From Candidatus Altimarinota bacterium (GTDB lineage Bacteria > Patescibacteriota > Gracilibacteria > UBA4473), in NCBI GenBank assembly GCA_023143095.1, contig JAGLIF010000003.1:107895-171894 (forward strand): 64,000 nt of DNA, read 5' to 3'. Of the stretch, positions 42,593-52,667 are shown in pieces (position 1 is the first letter of the stretch; every line of letters begins with the position of its first letter). Position numbers and translations under genes: made by a program. The notes under the pieces are model-generated. The model saw only the letters and a list, made by a program, of their open reading frames with translations. It was not told the DNA's origin and ran no database searches.

Positions 42593-44677
42593 TTACCCTT
42601 TTCGTCCTTCAATAATTTTTTCCGAAACGCTGTTTGGTACTTTTTGATAATCTCCAAATTCCATAGAATAACTCGCGCGTCCTTGAGTCATAGATCGAAG
42701 TTCTGTCGCATACCCAAACATTTCTGCTAGTGGAATTTTTGCTTTTACGAATTTCGCAATGCCTCTTTCTCCCATTTCTTGAATAAGTCCTCGTTTAGAC
42801 GAAACATTTCCCATAACATCTCCCATATAATTTTCTGGTGTAATGATTTCTACATCCATTACTGGCTCCAAAATCACTGGATTAGCTCTTTTCCCTCCCT
42901 CTTCAAAAGCCTTAATCGCCGCAATTTTAAACGCTAACTCTGATGAATCCACATCATGATATTTTCCATCATAAAGCTCTACCTCTACATCCACCACAGA
43001 ATATCCCGCTAAAATCCCTCGAGTAACCGCTTCTCTAAATCCCTTTTCACAACCAGGAATATATTCGTTTGGAATCGACGCCCCCTTTATAGAGTTTTTA
43101 AAAACAAATCCTGCTCCTACTTCTGCTGGACGAATATGAACCAATACATGTCCAAATTGTCCACGACCCCCCGATTGTTTTTTGTGTACATATTCTGCAT
43201 CCACTTCTTTTTGAATGGTTTCTCGATAAGCCACTTCTGGCGCTCCTATGTTCGCTTCCACATTAAATTCCCGTTTCATTCTATCTACAATAATATCTAG
43301 GTGAAGTTCTCCCATCCCTTCGATAATCGTTTGATTGGTTTCTTCATTTGTTGAAACTCTAAATGTTGGATCTTCTTCCGCTAGTTTTGAAAGTGCAATT
43401 CCCATTTTTTCTTGATCAGCTTTTGTTTTTGGTTCAATTGAAATTGCAATCACTGGTTCGGGAAAATCCATTGCCTCTAGCACTATTGGTGCTTTTTCAT
43501 CGGCAAGGGTTTCTCCTGTCTTTGTGTTCTTGAGCCCCACAACTGCTCCAATGTGTCCAGCTGGAATCTCTTCAATTTCTTCTCGGTTATTCGCATGCAT
43601 CTGTAAAAGCCGTCCAATTCGTTCTTTTTTTCCTGAAGTTGCGTTATATACATACGATCCAGACCGAAGAATTCCTGAATACACTCTTACAAAAGTAATT
43701 CGTCCTACATAAGGATCTGTTGCTACTTTAAATGCCAGTGCTGCTAATGGTTCTTTTTCGTCTGATTTTCTTTCAAGTATTTTTTCTGAATCCTCTGGAT
43801 CCTTTCCTTGTGCTGGTGGTATATCTAATGGAGACGGTAAATACGCATTTACATTGTCAAGCATTGGCTGTACCCCTTTATTCTTCAAGGCACTCCCATT
43901 CATTACCGGCACAAAGTCTCCCGTAATTGTTGTTCGACGAATCGCATCCCTGAGTTCCTGTACTGTAAATTCTTTTCCTTCTAAATATTTTTCCATGAAT
44001 TCTTCATCCGAAGACGCTACTGCTTCCACCATTTTTTCTCTCCATTCGTTTGCCAAATCCATTTCCTCATTTGAAATTTCTTCTACGCGAACATCTTTAC
44101 CCAAATCATCGTAGTAAAGAATCGCTTTCATTTCTACAAGATCAATGAGTCCTCGATACCCCCCCTCCATACCAATTGGCAATTGAATTGGAAAAGCATT
44201 TTTGGTAAGTCTCTCGATAATTGAGTCATACGAACGCCAAAAACTTGCCCCTGTTCGATCTAGTTTGTTGATAAAACACATTCGTGGAACATTGTATTTA
44301 TCTGCTTGCCGCCAAACGGTTTCTGATTGCGGTTCTACTCCTGCAACTCCATCAAAAATACAAACCGCACCATCCAATACTCGCATAGATCGCTCTACTT
44401 CTACTGTAAAGTCCACATGTCCTGGTGTATCTATAATATTGATCAGACAATCTTTCCAAAAGGCAGTTGTTGCTGCTGAAGTAATCGTAATTCCTCGTTC
44501 TTGTTCTTGTTCCATCCAGTCCATAACAGCTTCTCCTTCGTGAACCTCTCCAATTTTGTGAGATTTTCCTGTATAAAATAATATTCGTTCTGTACAAGTA
44601 GTTTTTCCTGCATCAATATGGGCTATGATTCCGATATTTCTGACCTTATCTAGTGAATAGTGACTCCCTTTGCTCAT
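42593..44677 (-). CDS. fusA: Translation elongation factor G
   Basis: A 694-residue GTPase driving ribosomal translocation. G1 is [16 protein letters not shown]3 is DTPGHVDF and G4 is NKLDRTGA. Domains II to V follow, ending in a complete C-terminus ([19 protein letters not shown]). Full length. It is alone here and not in a str operon with rpsL, rpsG and tuf. It has its own bidirectional terminator. No Shine-Dalgarno precedes the ATG. Confidence 0.97.
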   Translation of the reverse strand: MSKGSHYSLDKVRNIGIIAHIDAGKTTCTERILFYTGKSHKIGEVHEGEAVMDWMEQEQERGITITSAATTAFWKDCLINIIDTPGHVDFTVEVERSMRVLDGAVCIFDGVAGVEPQSETVWRQADKYNVPRMCFINKLDRTGASFWRSYDSIIERLTKNAFPIQLPIGMEGGYRGLIDLVEMKAILYYDDLGKDVRVEEISNEEMDLANEWREKMVEAVASSDEEFMEKYLEGKEFTVQELRDAIRRTTITGDFVPVMNGSALKNKGVQPMLDNVNAYLPSPLDIPPAQGKDPEDSEKILERKSDEKEPLAALAFKVATDPYVGRITFVRVYSGILRSGSYVYNATSGKKERIGRLLQMHANNREEIEEIPAGHIGAVVGLKNTKTGETLADEKAPIVLEAMDFPEPVIAISIEPKTKADQEKMGIALSKLAEEDPTFRVSTNEETNQTIIEGMGELHLDIIVDRMKREFNVEANIGAPEVAYRETIQKEVDAEYVHKKQSGGRGQFGHVLVHIRPAEVGAGFVFKNSIKGASIPNEYIPGCEKGFREAVTRGILAGYSVVDVEVELYDGKYHDVDSSELAFKIAAIKAFEEGGKRANPVILEPVMDVEIITPENYMGDVMGNVSSKRGLIQEMGERGIAKFVKAKIPLAEMFGYATELRSMTQGRASYSMEFGDYQKVPNSVSEKIIEGRKG

Positions 44678-44865
44678 TGTTTATGGGTTAAAAGAAAACA
44701 AAAAATAAACATATTTATTTCGCACGCGATTTTATTAAAATCCTGCAAAATGTCAAAAAAGAACTTATTTTCTCTTTATGAAAAACTAAAATTTGACCCT
44801 TTTTTAAGAATGTTTAGAATTTTATCAAACTAAGATTCTTTTGGAAAAACTCATCCCTTTTTAAA

Positions 44866-45315
44866 ATGGAAACTATTATTCAAACAACCTTGAAACTCCT
44901 TTTAGATAAATATGGAGCAGAATACGATTGCGTAACAATCTCCGAAGAAAACAATCTTTATCGAGCCAATATAGAAAGTACTATTCCCGCTCGGATAATT
45001 GGGAAAAATGGAGATACTCTTGCCGCAATCCAAATCTTACTTAAAAATATTCTTTTTACACAAAGCAAAAAAAATCTCTTTGTTTCCGTAGATGTAGATA
45101 ATTACCGAAAACAACACGAAGATCGAATTATTGAGAAAGCTCAAAAATTTATTGATATCATGAAAAACGAAAACTTGGCAGAAATTAAATTACCACCAAT
45201 GTCTCCTTATTACCGACGAATTATTCATCTCTGGATTGTTAATAACTTCCCTGAACTTTCTTCTGATTCTATTGGAGAAGGTACCGCTAGAGCGATTCGA
45301 CTTTTTTATAAGTAA
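44866..45315 (+). CDS. KhpB/Jag-type KH-R3H RNA-binding protein
   Basis: A 149-residue cytoplasmic RNA-binding protein. The KH domain shows ARIIGKNGDTLAAIQILLKNIL (about 43-64), and the C-terminal R3H domain shows MSPYYRRIIHLWIVNNFPEL and GEGTARAIRLFYK. The N-terminal Jag domain is absent, so it is a short form. KhpB proteins act in cell-envelope control and bind many RNAs. It is divergent from fusA and followed by a REP-like hairpin. Confidence 0.88.
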   Translation: METIIQTTLKLLLDKYGAEYDCVTISEENNLYRANIESTIPARIIGKNGDTLAAIQILLKNILFTQSKKNLFVSVDVDNYRKQHEDRIIEKAQKFIDIMKNENLAEIKLPPMSPYYRRIIHLWIVNNFPELSSDSIGEGTARAIRLFYK

Positions 45316-45320
45316 AAAAA

Positions 45321-45346
45321 TGGGTTCCTGCCTACGCAGGAATGAG
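45321..45346 (+). repeat. REP-like hairpin
   Basis: TTCCTGCCTACGCAGGAA then TGAGGAAG, 5 nt after the KhpB-like stop. The loop differs from the consensus by one base and the stem is intact. Confidence 0.7.
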
Positions 45347-45459
45347 GAAGAGTATGAGAATCCACGCTATCATCATCCCAGCATAAACGAGGATTCACAT
45401 AAAGTTTGTTTCTCTGTATTTCATAAAAGAAAACTTTGCAAAAATAAATTTTTATCCAA

Positions 45460-47262
45460 ATGTTTACAACTGACGACCTTCGAAAAAAATGGCTTGAATT
45501 TTATAAATCGAAGGCTCACTCAATTATTCCCTCTGCTGGAGTCATACCAGACAATGATCCTACTGCACTTTTTCATAATTCGGGAATGCACCCTCTCGTA
45601 CCCTATCTCATGGGAGAACCTCACCCATTGGGCAAACGCTTGGCGAATGTGCAAAAATGTATTCGAACTGGTGATATTGAAGAGGTAGGCGATGCAACTC
45701 ATCTTACTTTTTTTGAAATGCTAGGAAACTGGAGCTTGGGAGATTATTTTAAAGAAGAACAAATTGCCTGGAGTTTTGAATTTTTGATTGAAGTACTTAA
45801 ACTCCCTCTGGAAAAACTCGCCTGCTCTGTTTTTGAAGGAGATAAAAACTCCCCCCGTGACGAAGAAGCCGCAACTTTTTGGGAAAAAGCCGGAATGCCT
45901 CGCGAACGAATTGCTTATTTAAATGCTAACGAAAATTGGTGGGCAAAAGGAGAAACAGGTCCGTGTGGTCCAGACTCCGAAATGTTTTACTGGACAGGGG
46001 ATAACCCTGCTCCAACTAACTATCAAGATACTTGGAAAGATCCTCGTTGGGTAGAAATTTGGAACGATGTGTTTATGCAGTTTAATAAAACACCAGATGG
46101 TATTTTAGAAAATCTTCCAACACAAAATGTAGATACAGGAATGGGCCTCGAACGAACCGTAGCGGTCCTCAACGGACAACAATCCGTATATGAAACCGAT
46201 GCCTTTGTACCAATTTTAAAAAAAATTGCGGAACTCTCAAATAATCCTGATCTCTCAACAGATCCCCTTGGAACTACTCCTTCACATTATTCCGCACGAA
46301 TTATTGCCGACCACATCCGAAGCGGAACAGTGATTTTGGGCGACTTGGTGTCACCCAGTAATACTGATCAAGGATATATTTTGCGACGACTGCTTCGTCG
46401 AGCAATTCGTCATGGTCGAAAAATTGGTATAAATCAAGATTTATGTCTCCCTATCTCCGAAGTGGTAATTGAAAAGCTATCTTCACACTATCCTGATCTC
46501 AAAAAAAATCGAGAATTCATTTTTGAAGCCTTAACAATCGAAGAAAGACAGTTTCGACAAACCCTAGAAAAAGGGGAAAAACAATTTGAACGCGTAATAC
46601 AAAGCTGCAAAGGAACTATTGATGGAAATATTGCCTTTGACCTCTTCCAAACATATGGGTTTCCATTGGAAATGACTGTAGAATTGGCAGAAGAAAAGGA
46701 ACTAAAAGTAGATGAAGAAGGTTATAAAAAGGCTTTTGAAGACCATCAAGCTAAATCTAGAGCAGGTTCTGAAAAAAAATTTCAGGGAGGGCTTTCTCGA
46801 GAAAATATCGAGGAAGAGACTGCCTTACACTCAGCTACTCATCTCTTGTTAGCTGGTCTTCGAGATATTTTGGGCAACCATGTTCATCAAGCTGGATCCA
46901 ATATCACATCTGAACGATTACGATTTGATTTTACACATCCAGAAAAAGTGGAACGAAACTTGCTTGATAAAGTGGAAGCATATGTAAACAAAGCCATTGC
47001 GGCAAATGTCGATGTACTTTTAGAAGAAATGCCTAAGGAAAATGCACGAGCAAAAGGTGTAGAGGGCAGTTTTTGGGAAAAATATCCCGACATTGTGAAA
47101 GTGTATACTTTCAAAGACAACACTGGAAAAATTTGGTCATCTGAACTCTGTGGAGGTCCTCATGTCAAAAATACGAACGAGATGGGTCAATTTAAAATTA
47201 AAAAAGAACAAGCCTCTAGTCGAGGTGTTCGCCGAATCAAAGCCGTGTTGGTGAAAGAATAG
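45460..47262 (+). CDS. alaS: Alanyl-tRNA synthetase, short form
   Basis: A 600-residue class II synthetase. The aminoacylation domain includes HNSGMHPLVPYLMGEPHP, FFEMLGNWSLGDYF and GMGLERT. The tRNA-recognition helices follow, then an editing domain with zinc-site residues HSATH and CGGPH. The C-Ala domain and linker found in the usual 870-residue enzyme are missing, a form I associate with Patescibacteria. It probably still edits mischarged Ser/Gly. The stop TAG is the first base-pairing edge of a REP-like repeat. Confidence 0.95.
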   Translation: MFTTDDLRKKWLEFYKSKAHSIIPSAGVIPDNDPTALFHNSGMHPLVPYLMGEPHPLGKRLANVQKCIRTGDIEEVGDATHLTFFEMLGNWSLGDYFKEEQIAWSFEFLIEVLKLPLEKLACSVFEGDKNSPRDEEAATFWEKAGMPRERIAYLNANENWWAKGETGPCGPDSEMFYWTGDNPAPTNYQDTWKDPRWVEIWNDVFMQFNKTPDGILENLPTQNVDTGMGLERTVAVLNGQQSVYETDAFVPILKKIAELSNNPDLSTDPLGTTPSHYSARIIADHIRSGTVILGDLVSPSNTDQGYILRRLLRRAIRHGRKIGINQDLCLPISEVVIEKLSSHYPDLKKNREFIFEALTIEERQFRQTLEKGEKQFERVIQSCKGTIDGNIAFDLFQTYGFPLEMTVELAEEKELKVDEEGYKKAFEDHQAKSRAGSEKKFQGGLSRENIEEETALHSATHLLLAGLRDILGNHVHQAGSNITSERLRFDFTHPEKVERNLLDKVEAYVNKAIAANVDVLLEEMPKENARAKGVEGSFWEKYPDIVKVYTFKDNTGKIWSSELCGGPHVKNTNEMGQFKIKKEQASSRGVRRIKAVLVKE

Positions 47263-47287
47263 GTTCCTGCCTTCGCAGGAATGAGGA
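47262..47287 (+). repeat. REP-like hairpin at alaS stop
   Basis: TTCCTGCCTTCGCAGGAA then TGAGGAG begins right at the alaS TAG. A further degraded copy (CTGCTTTCGCAAAAGTGA) lies near 47325. Confidence 0.7.
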
Positions 47288-47377
47288 GAGGATGCAGAAG
47301 GAAGCAGAAGCAGGAAAGACACACTGCTTTCGCAAAAGTGAAGATAGAAAAAGACAGGTTTATCTATCAGAGTTTCT

Positions 47378-48202
47378 TCAATTTTTTTGATATTTCCATA
47401 ATCTTTCCGCTTCTTCTTCAGCTTTTTGTGAAAAAGACTCTCCACTTCCCGCATATAATATTGATCGAGAAACGGGAATAATCACCCCCAATCCGTCTTT
47501 TTGTGCTGCCAACACATCTTCCATTTTTCCACCTTGAGCACCAATCCCTGGAGCCAATATCCAAGAATGTGGCATAAGCTCTCTAAACTTTTTGAACTCC
47601 TCTCCATTAGTTGCCCCAACTACCGCACCAATCGATGAAAATCCGTTTGTACTTCGAGTCGTTATTCCCCACAACTCTACTTTTTCAGCAATTTTATCTG
47701 AAATAGTTTCCTGAAATTCTACAGCTGAAGGATTTGATGTTTTTACAAGCACAAAAATGCCTCTATCGTTCTTTTCACAAAGCTTAACAAATGGAGAAAT
47801 TCCGTCTGTTCCCAAAAAAGGATTTACCGTCAAAGAGTCTACTCCTAGTCGACCACTCCCTAAATAAGCTGTTGCATAGGCTTCGCAAGTCGATCCAATA
47901 TCATTTCTTTTTCCATCCACAAGTACAACAAGATTTTTAGATTTAGCAAAGGAAATCAAATTTTCCACCGCTCGTACACCTTCACTTCCAAAGACCTCAA
48001 AATATGCCATTTGGATTTTTATCCCACAAATAAATTTTTCAGTCACTTCTAATATTTGCGTACAAAAATTCTGCGCGCCCTGCGCCGTTTTCGGAAAATG
48101 CGTTGGCATCTTGGATAAATTTGGATCAAGTCCGAGCATCAAGCATGAACTTTTTTTTCGAACAGCCGTTTCCAATTTTTCAGAAAAATTCATTTTAAAC
48201 AT
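47378..48202 (-). CDS. pyrF: Orotidine 5'-phosphate decarboxylase, type 2
   Basis: A 274-residue TIM barrel, last step of UMP synthesis. CLMLGLDPNLSKMP, the catalytic VDGKRNDIGST and WILAPGIGAQGG identify the longer type 2 class. I chose ATG 48202; 48193 is also possible, while the in-frame extension to 48298 is Lys-rich and overlaps the fur promoter region. Other pyrimidine genes are not in the window. Confidence 0.93.
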   Translation of the reverse strand: MFKMNFSEKLETAVRKKSSCLMLGLDPNLSKMPTHFPKTAQGAQNFCTQILEVTEKFICGIKIQMAYFEVFGSEGVRAVENLISFAKSKNLVVLVDGKRNDIGSTCEAYATAYLGSGRLGVDSLTVNPFLGTDGISPFVKLCEKNDRGIFVLVKTSNPSAVEFQETISDKIAEKVELWGITTRSTNGFSSIGAVVGATNGEEFKKFRELMPHSWILAPGIGAQGGKMEDVLAAQKDGLGVIIPVSRSILYAGSGESFSQKAEEEAERLWKYQKN

Positions 48203-48259
48203 TATCAACGATTCTCTCTTTTTTTTCAAAGAAACTTTTGTCTTTTGTTTTTTTCTCTT

Positions 48260-48265
48260 TATAAT
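48260..48265 (+). promoter_or_regulatory. -10 box for fur-like gene
   Basis: TATAAT 50 nt before the ATG at 48316. No good -35 is seen. The leader contains a TTGCAACACTCTTGCAT palindrome variant (48282-48298). Confidence 0.45.
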
Positions 48266-48315
48266 TGAGCTCCTTGCCTTTTTGCAACACTCTTGCATTT
48301 GTTAAACAAAAAAAA

Positions 48316-48744
48316 ATGAGAGAAACTCTCAATCAAATTACTCAAGATTTCAACTCTCGTGGATGGCGAATGACTACTGGAGTGAAAGGAATTTTAAAAA
48401 TTCTGAAAGATGCCAGACACCTTTTTTCTGTTCATGAAATAAAAAACAAAATGCTTTTCACTGGAAACAACCTAGATTCCTCAACAATTTATAGAATTCT
48501 AGAAAAACTTGAACAACTAAAAGTCATTCATGAATTTGATGGCAGATGGAAAATGTGTGCCAATCAAGAAAATAAGGACGAACATCATTTTTTGATCTGT
48601 GAAAAATGTGGACAAGCCGATGAACTCTTTCTTGACTATAAAAACTCTATTTCTGATCAACTAGCCAAAGAAAAAAACTTTTTACTCAAACATGTACACT
48701 TGGGATTTTACGGAACTTGTGCCAACTGTCATCGCAAAAAATAG
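48316..48744 (+). CDS. Fur-family metal-dependent regulator
   Basis: A 142-residue repressor. The winged helix occupies about 10-75 (HLFSVHEIKNKMLFTGNNLDSSTIYRILEKLEQLKVIHEF). The dimerisation domain has HHFLICEKCG and C-terminal CANCHRKK, whose two C-x2-C pairs form the structural zinc site. Whether it senses iron, zinc or peroxide cannot be told. I chose ATG 48316 over 48265 because the extension is not conserved-looking. A terminator follows. Confidence 0.9.
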   Translation: MRETLNQITQDFNSRGWRMTTGVKGILKILKDARHLFSVHEIKNKMLFTGNNLDSSTIYRILEKLEQLKVIHEFDGRWKMCANQENKDEHHFLICEKCGQADELFLDYKNSISDQLAKEKNFLLKHVHLGFYGTCANCHRKK

Positions 48745-48756
48745 TTTATTTTTCCC

Positions 48757-48793
48757 GTGTTCAATTCTTTTTTTCGATTTTGAACACTTTTTT
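48757..48793 (+). terminator. Terminator after fur-like gene
   Basis: GTGTTCAA/TTGAACAC with a 15-nt loop followed by six T residues, 12 nt after the stop. Confidence 0.65.
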
Positions 48794-49003
48794 AGAACAA
48801 ATTTGACTTTTGGGTTCTTTTTTATAGAATTTATTTGTGATAATTTAAAATTCTCATTTTACAGATGTTCACTTTGTATAAAAAATTTCTCGTATTCTTT
48901 TTTACCATTTTCCTGATCTTATCTAAAGACAATTTGGCTAAAAAGACTGAAATAAGAAGAGATAAAAACTTTATCACATTTCACTTTTTTAATTCCGCAC
49001 AAA

Positions 49004-50545
49004 ATGGAAACTATAACACTTTTAGTAGGCTCTTGCGCTTTTTTTATTGGGGCTGCGATAGCCTTCTTTGCGTCAAGACCGAAAGCCAAGCTCTTAGAAG
49101 AAACAGCAAAACGAGAGGTTGAACGAATCCGTAAAAACGCAGAACTTAATGCTGAACGAATCCTTTCCGATGGTCGGAAACAGGTTGATCATTTGCGTGA
49201 AACTGCAAAACGAGAAGAAACACAAATGAGAGATCGTTTACAAAAAATGCAAGAACAAATTGACGAAAGAAGTATCAAGAAAGAAGAACATCTAGAACAA
49301 AAAGCTGAAAAACTGGAAAAAGCTCGAGAAGAATACGAAACCTCTATCGAAAATATTGAAAAACAAAAAAAAGAATTAAAAAAACAACTTTCAGCACAAA
49401 ACGAAGTCTTAGAAAATCTTTCAAAATTGAAAAAAGAAGAGGCAAAAGAAGAGTTACTAAAGCGAGTTGAAACACAATGTTCTACAGAACTAGCTGACTC
49501 TATGCGAAAAAAAGTTGAACTCATGGAACTGCACGCAGATGAAGATGCTTCTAATATTATTGTTCAATCTATTCAAAGATATGCCAGCGCTGTTACAGCA
49601 GAATCAACAATTACTGTAGTAAAAATTGATTCTGATGATCTTAAAGGGAAAATTATTGGTCGAGAAGGACGCAATATTAATGCCTTTGAACAAATGACTG
49701 GCGTTGACCTCATTGTTGACGATACGCCTGGAACGATTACCATATCTTGTTTTGATATGTTTCGACGGTATATTTCAAAGATTGCACTTGAAGAGTTGAT
49801 TCGTGACGGAAGAATTCATCCTTCAAAAATTGAAGAGGCCGTGAAAAAAGCCGAAGAACGAGCTGATAAAATTTTGTTAGATTTAGGAAAAAAATCCGCC
49901 TATGAACTCGGTGTTTCTGGTATTCCTGATCAAGTTCTCAAACTTGTTGGTAGACTTCGATTTAGAACTTCTTATGGACAAAATGTTCTTCAACATTCTA
50001 TGGAGGTAGCATATTTAGCTGAAGCTATTGCTCAAGAGCTTCCTGGTGCAGATCCTGAAATTTGTAAAAAAGCTGGTTTTGTTCATGATATTGGAAAAGC
50101 CGTTTCTCACGAAGTAGAAGGGGGACATGCCGTTATTGGAATGGATATTTTGAAAAAATTTAGTGTTGATGAGCGAATTATAACAGCCATGAAATCACAC
50201 CATGAAGATTTTCCTTATGAAAGTATTGAGGCAAGAGTCTTGCAAGCAGCTGATGCTATCTCTGCTTCTCGTCCAGGATCGCGACGAGAAACCCTTGAAA
50301 AATATATTAAACGACTTAAAGAACTCGAAAGTATTGCAAACAGCTTTCTCGGAGTAGACAAAGTTTTTGCAATTCAAGCTGGACGAGAAATTCGTGTCTT
50401 TGTGAACGCATCAAAAGTAAATGATCTTGACTCTGAAAAACTTTCTTTCGAAATCGCACGAAAAATTGAACAAAGTTGTTCTTATCCTGGTGAAGTAAAA
50501 GTTGCCGTTATCCGAGAAGCTAGATATGAAGACATCGCAAAATAG
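49004..50545 (+). CDS. rny: Ribonuclease Y
   Basis: A 513-residue membrane-tethered endoribonuclease starting mRNA decay. It has an N-terminal transmembrane helix (about 5-24), a long charged coiled coil (about 25-150), a KH domain (KGKIIGREGRNINAFEQ, about 210-270), an HD domain with metal-binding VHDIGKAVSHE and KSHHEDFPYE, and a C-terminal helical domain (CSYPGEVKVAVIRE). Full length. It shares a bidirectional terminator with trmB. Confidence 0.96.
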   Translation: METITLLVGSCAFFIGAAIAFFASRPKAKLLEETAKREVERIRKNAELNAERILSDGRKQVDHLRETAKREETQMRDRLQKMQEQIDERSIKKEEHLEQKAEKLEKAREEYETSIENIEKQKKELKKQLSAQNEVLENLSKLKKEEAKEELLKRVETQCSTELADSMRKKVELMELHADEDASNIIVQSIQRYASAVTAESTITVVKIDSDDLKGKIIGREGRNINAFEQMTGVDLIVDDTPGTITISCFDMFRRYISKIALEELIRDGRIHPSKIEEAVKKAEERADKILLDLGKKSAYELGVSGIPDQVLKLVGRLRFRTSYGQNVLQHSMEVAYLAEAIAQELPGADPEICKKAGFVHDIGKAVSHEVEGGHAVIGMDILKKFSVDERIITAMKSHHEDFPYESIEARVLQAADAISASRPGSRRETLEKYIKRLKELESIANSFLGVDKVFAIQAGREIRVFVNASKVNDLDSEKLSFEIARKIEQSCSYPGEVKVAVIREARYEDIAK

Positions 50546-50553
50546 TCTTTGCA

Positions 50554-50594
50554 TCGAAAAAAGCCGCCCTCAAAAAGAAGTCGGCTTTTTTCGA
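50554..50594 (+). terminator. Bidirectional terminator of rny and trmB
   Basis: TCGAAAAAAGCCG pairs perfectly with CGGCTTTTTTCGA around a 15-nt loop. It overlaps the last codons of trmB and works on both strands. Confidence 0.8.
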
Positions 50595-51250
50595 AACTCC
50601 ATTCTCCAAATTTTTTCTCCTTTATTTAATTTTGCCTGCTCCCAATTTGTTGGAATTCCATAAGCAGAACCTTCAAAAAATTTTATATCGTTGAATGGCG
50701 AGCCCTCTAAAACCTCCAAGATCTCTTCAAATAAAAACTGCTGATCCGTTTGAAATACAAAAACTATTTCAGTTGGCATCCATGTAGCAATTTCTCGCAA
50801 AAAAGATTCGTTGATAAATCTCCTTTTTTTATGTTTTTCCTTGAACCAAGGATCAGGAAAATTTATAAAAATCTTTTTAATTTTAACCCCTTTCTTTATA
50901 GAAGGTTCAAGAATTGACCTCCAATTCCGACCAGCATCTCCATCAAAGATGGCAAAATTTTCACGATTCCCATACAACTGCTCTAATTTTTGTGCTGCTA
51001 GCGTTCGAAGTTCAAAAAGAATATAATTATGGTCTGGAAATTTTTGAAACAACTGATTCATAAACTCTCCTCTATAAGCACCAACATCTACAAAAATTGG
51101 ATTTTTATTTTTAAACCCTTTAAATTTTCTATGTTCTTTTCGAACCGCCAAAGGATTTACATGTTTTCGAATGCGTCTTATTCTTTTCAGTTTCAAAAAA
51201 TAATTACAAAGACTTGAAAATAATTTTGTAGAAATAAAGTTGTTTTGCAA
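50570..51250 (-). CDS. trmB: tRNA (guanine-N7-)-methyltransferase
   Basis: A 226-residue SAM enzyme methylating G46 of tRNA. The SAM loop is FVDVGAYRGEF near residue 55, and the diagnostic FINFPDPWFKEKHKKRRF is near residues 130-147. The N-terminal 45 residues are basic, as in many TrmB proteins. It is convergent with rny; the start lies 19 nt after the glyA stop on the same strand. Confidence 0.93.
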   Translation of the reverse strand: MQNNFISTKLFSSLCNYFLKLKRIRRIRKHVNPLAVRKEHRKFKGFKNKNPIFVDVGAYRGEFMNQLFQKFPDHNYILFELRTLAAQKLEQLYGNRENFAIFDGDAGRNWRSILEPSIKKGVKIKKIFINFPDPWFKEKHKKRRFINESFLREIATWMPTEIVFVFQTDQQFLFEEILEVLEGSPFNDIKFFEGSAYGIPTNWEQAKLNKGEKIWRMEFRKKPTSF

Positions 51251-51269
51251 TCATTCCTCAATTCGAATT

Positions 51270-52535
51270 TTAGAGCCCTGGAACAGGAAATTTTTGACAA
51301 AACGCTTCTACTTCATTTTTTATTCTTTTTAATTGAGATTCATCTTGATTGTTTTGTAAGGCCTCAATCAACCATCCTCCAATCTTTCTTATATCATCTT
51401 CTTTCATTCCTCTTGTTGTTGCACAAGGCGTTCCAAGACGAATTCCACTTGGACGAAGTGGCGGATTTGGATCATCTGGAATTACTTGTTTATTCGTTGT
51501 AATCGAAACACTATCCAAAACATGCTCCGCTTCAGTTCCTCCAATCCCAACACTTTCAACTGTGTTTACCACCATCATATGATTATCTGTACCATTCGTA
51601 ATAAGCTTCATCCCACCATCCATCAATGTTTCTGCCAATACTTTCGAGTTTTTCAAAATTTGTTTCCCATATTCTTTAAATTCTGGTTGTAACGCTTTTC
51701 CTAATGCAACTGCAATTGCTGAAATTGTATTCATATGAGGTCCTCCCTGTAATCCAGGAAAAACCGATTTATCAATTATTTTTGCAAACTTTTCTTTGCA
51801 TAAAATCATTCCTCCCCTAGGTCCTCTTAAACTTTTGTGAGTTGTTGTAGTCACAATATCAAACCCATAATCAAATGGATTTCTCATTACCCCTGCTGCA
51901 ATAAGCCCTCCAATATGTGCAACATCTGCCATAGTAATAGCCCCTACTTCGTCTGCAATTCGTTTAAAATTTGCATAATCATAGTCCCTCGGATAAGAAG
52001 TATATCCGCACAAAATTATTTTTGGCTTTGTTTCTTTGGCAATGCGTAAAAGTTCATCAAAATCAATCCTGCCTTTTTCCTCTGGAATTGTCTTATATCT
52101 CACAAAATTAAAAATTTTGCCCATATGACTTACTGGATGTCCATGCGTCAAGTGTCCCCCATGGCTAAGATCCATTCCCAATATAGTATCTCCAGGCTTC
52201 AAAAAAGCCATATAAACAGCCTGGTTCATTGGAGAACCCGAAAGCGGTTGAACATTTGCATGATCACATTTAAAAAGTTTTTTTGCACGCTCAATAGCAA
52301 GGCTCTCAACAACATCTGTAAATTCTTGTCCTCCATAATAACGCTTGCCCGGATATCCCTCTGCATATTTGTTTGTCAAGATCGAACCATTTGCTGCAAA
52401 AACTTCCGAATAAGTATAATTTTCTGATGGAATCAATTCTATTCCTTTTTTTTCTCTATTTTCCTCTCCTGCTATTGCATTATAAACATCTGGATCATTT
52501 TTTTCCAAAAGTTGTAAACATTTATTTAAATCCAT
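51270..52535 (-). CDS. glyA: Serine hydroxymethyltransferase
   Basis: A 421-residue PLP enzyme interconverting serine and glycine with tetrahydrofolate. The PLP lysine is in VTTTTHKSLRGPRGG. GIELIPSENYTYSEV, YPGKRYYGG and the C-terminal TTRGMKEDDI are typical. Full length. It is upstream of trmB with a 19-nt gap, so the two may be co-transcribed. Confidence 0.97.
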   Translation of the reverse strand: MDLNKCLQLLEKNDPDVYNAIAGEENREKKGIELIPSENYTYSEVFAANGSILTNKYAEGYPGKRYYGGQEFTDVVESLAIERAKKLFKCDHANVQPLSGSPMNQAVYMAFLKPGDTILGMDLSHGGHLTHGHPVSHMGKIFNFVRYKTIPEEKGRIDFDELLRIAKETKPKIILCGYTSYPRDYDYANFKRIADEVGAITMADVAHIGGLIAAGVMRNPFDYGFDIVTTTTHKSLRGPRGGMILCKEKFAKIIDKSVFPGLQGGPHMNTISAIAVALGKALQPEFKEYGKQILKNSKVLAETLMDGGMKLITNGTDNHMMVVNTVESVGIGGTEAEHVLDSVSITTNKQVIPDDPNPPLRPSGIRLGTPCATTRGMKEDDIRKIGGWLIEALQNNQDESQLKRIKNEVEAFCQKFPVPGL

Positions 52536-52667
52536 TTATGGAGAGATTAAAAAATCGTGAATATTTTAAATTACTTTTTTATATTCTTCAAAAGATTCTT
52601 CCTAAAAAAACAAAACTTGACGAAATACTCTTTTTTCATAGAATCTCTTGGCTTTAAACCCAAAATC

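Noticed and set aside
48865..49122. 85-codon ORF starting with a signal-like sequence upstream of rny
   Set aside because: It runs into the rny coding region in another frame and loses its character there; it is probably a chance frame in AT-rich leader DNA.
28924..51250. Shared 19-mer GAAATAAAGTTGTTTTGCA at 28924 and 51232
   Set aside because: Only two copies, AT-rich, with no common context beyond being near gene starts on opposite strands; it could be chance.
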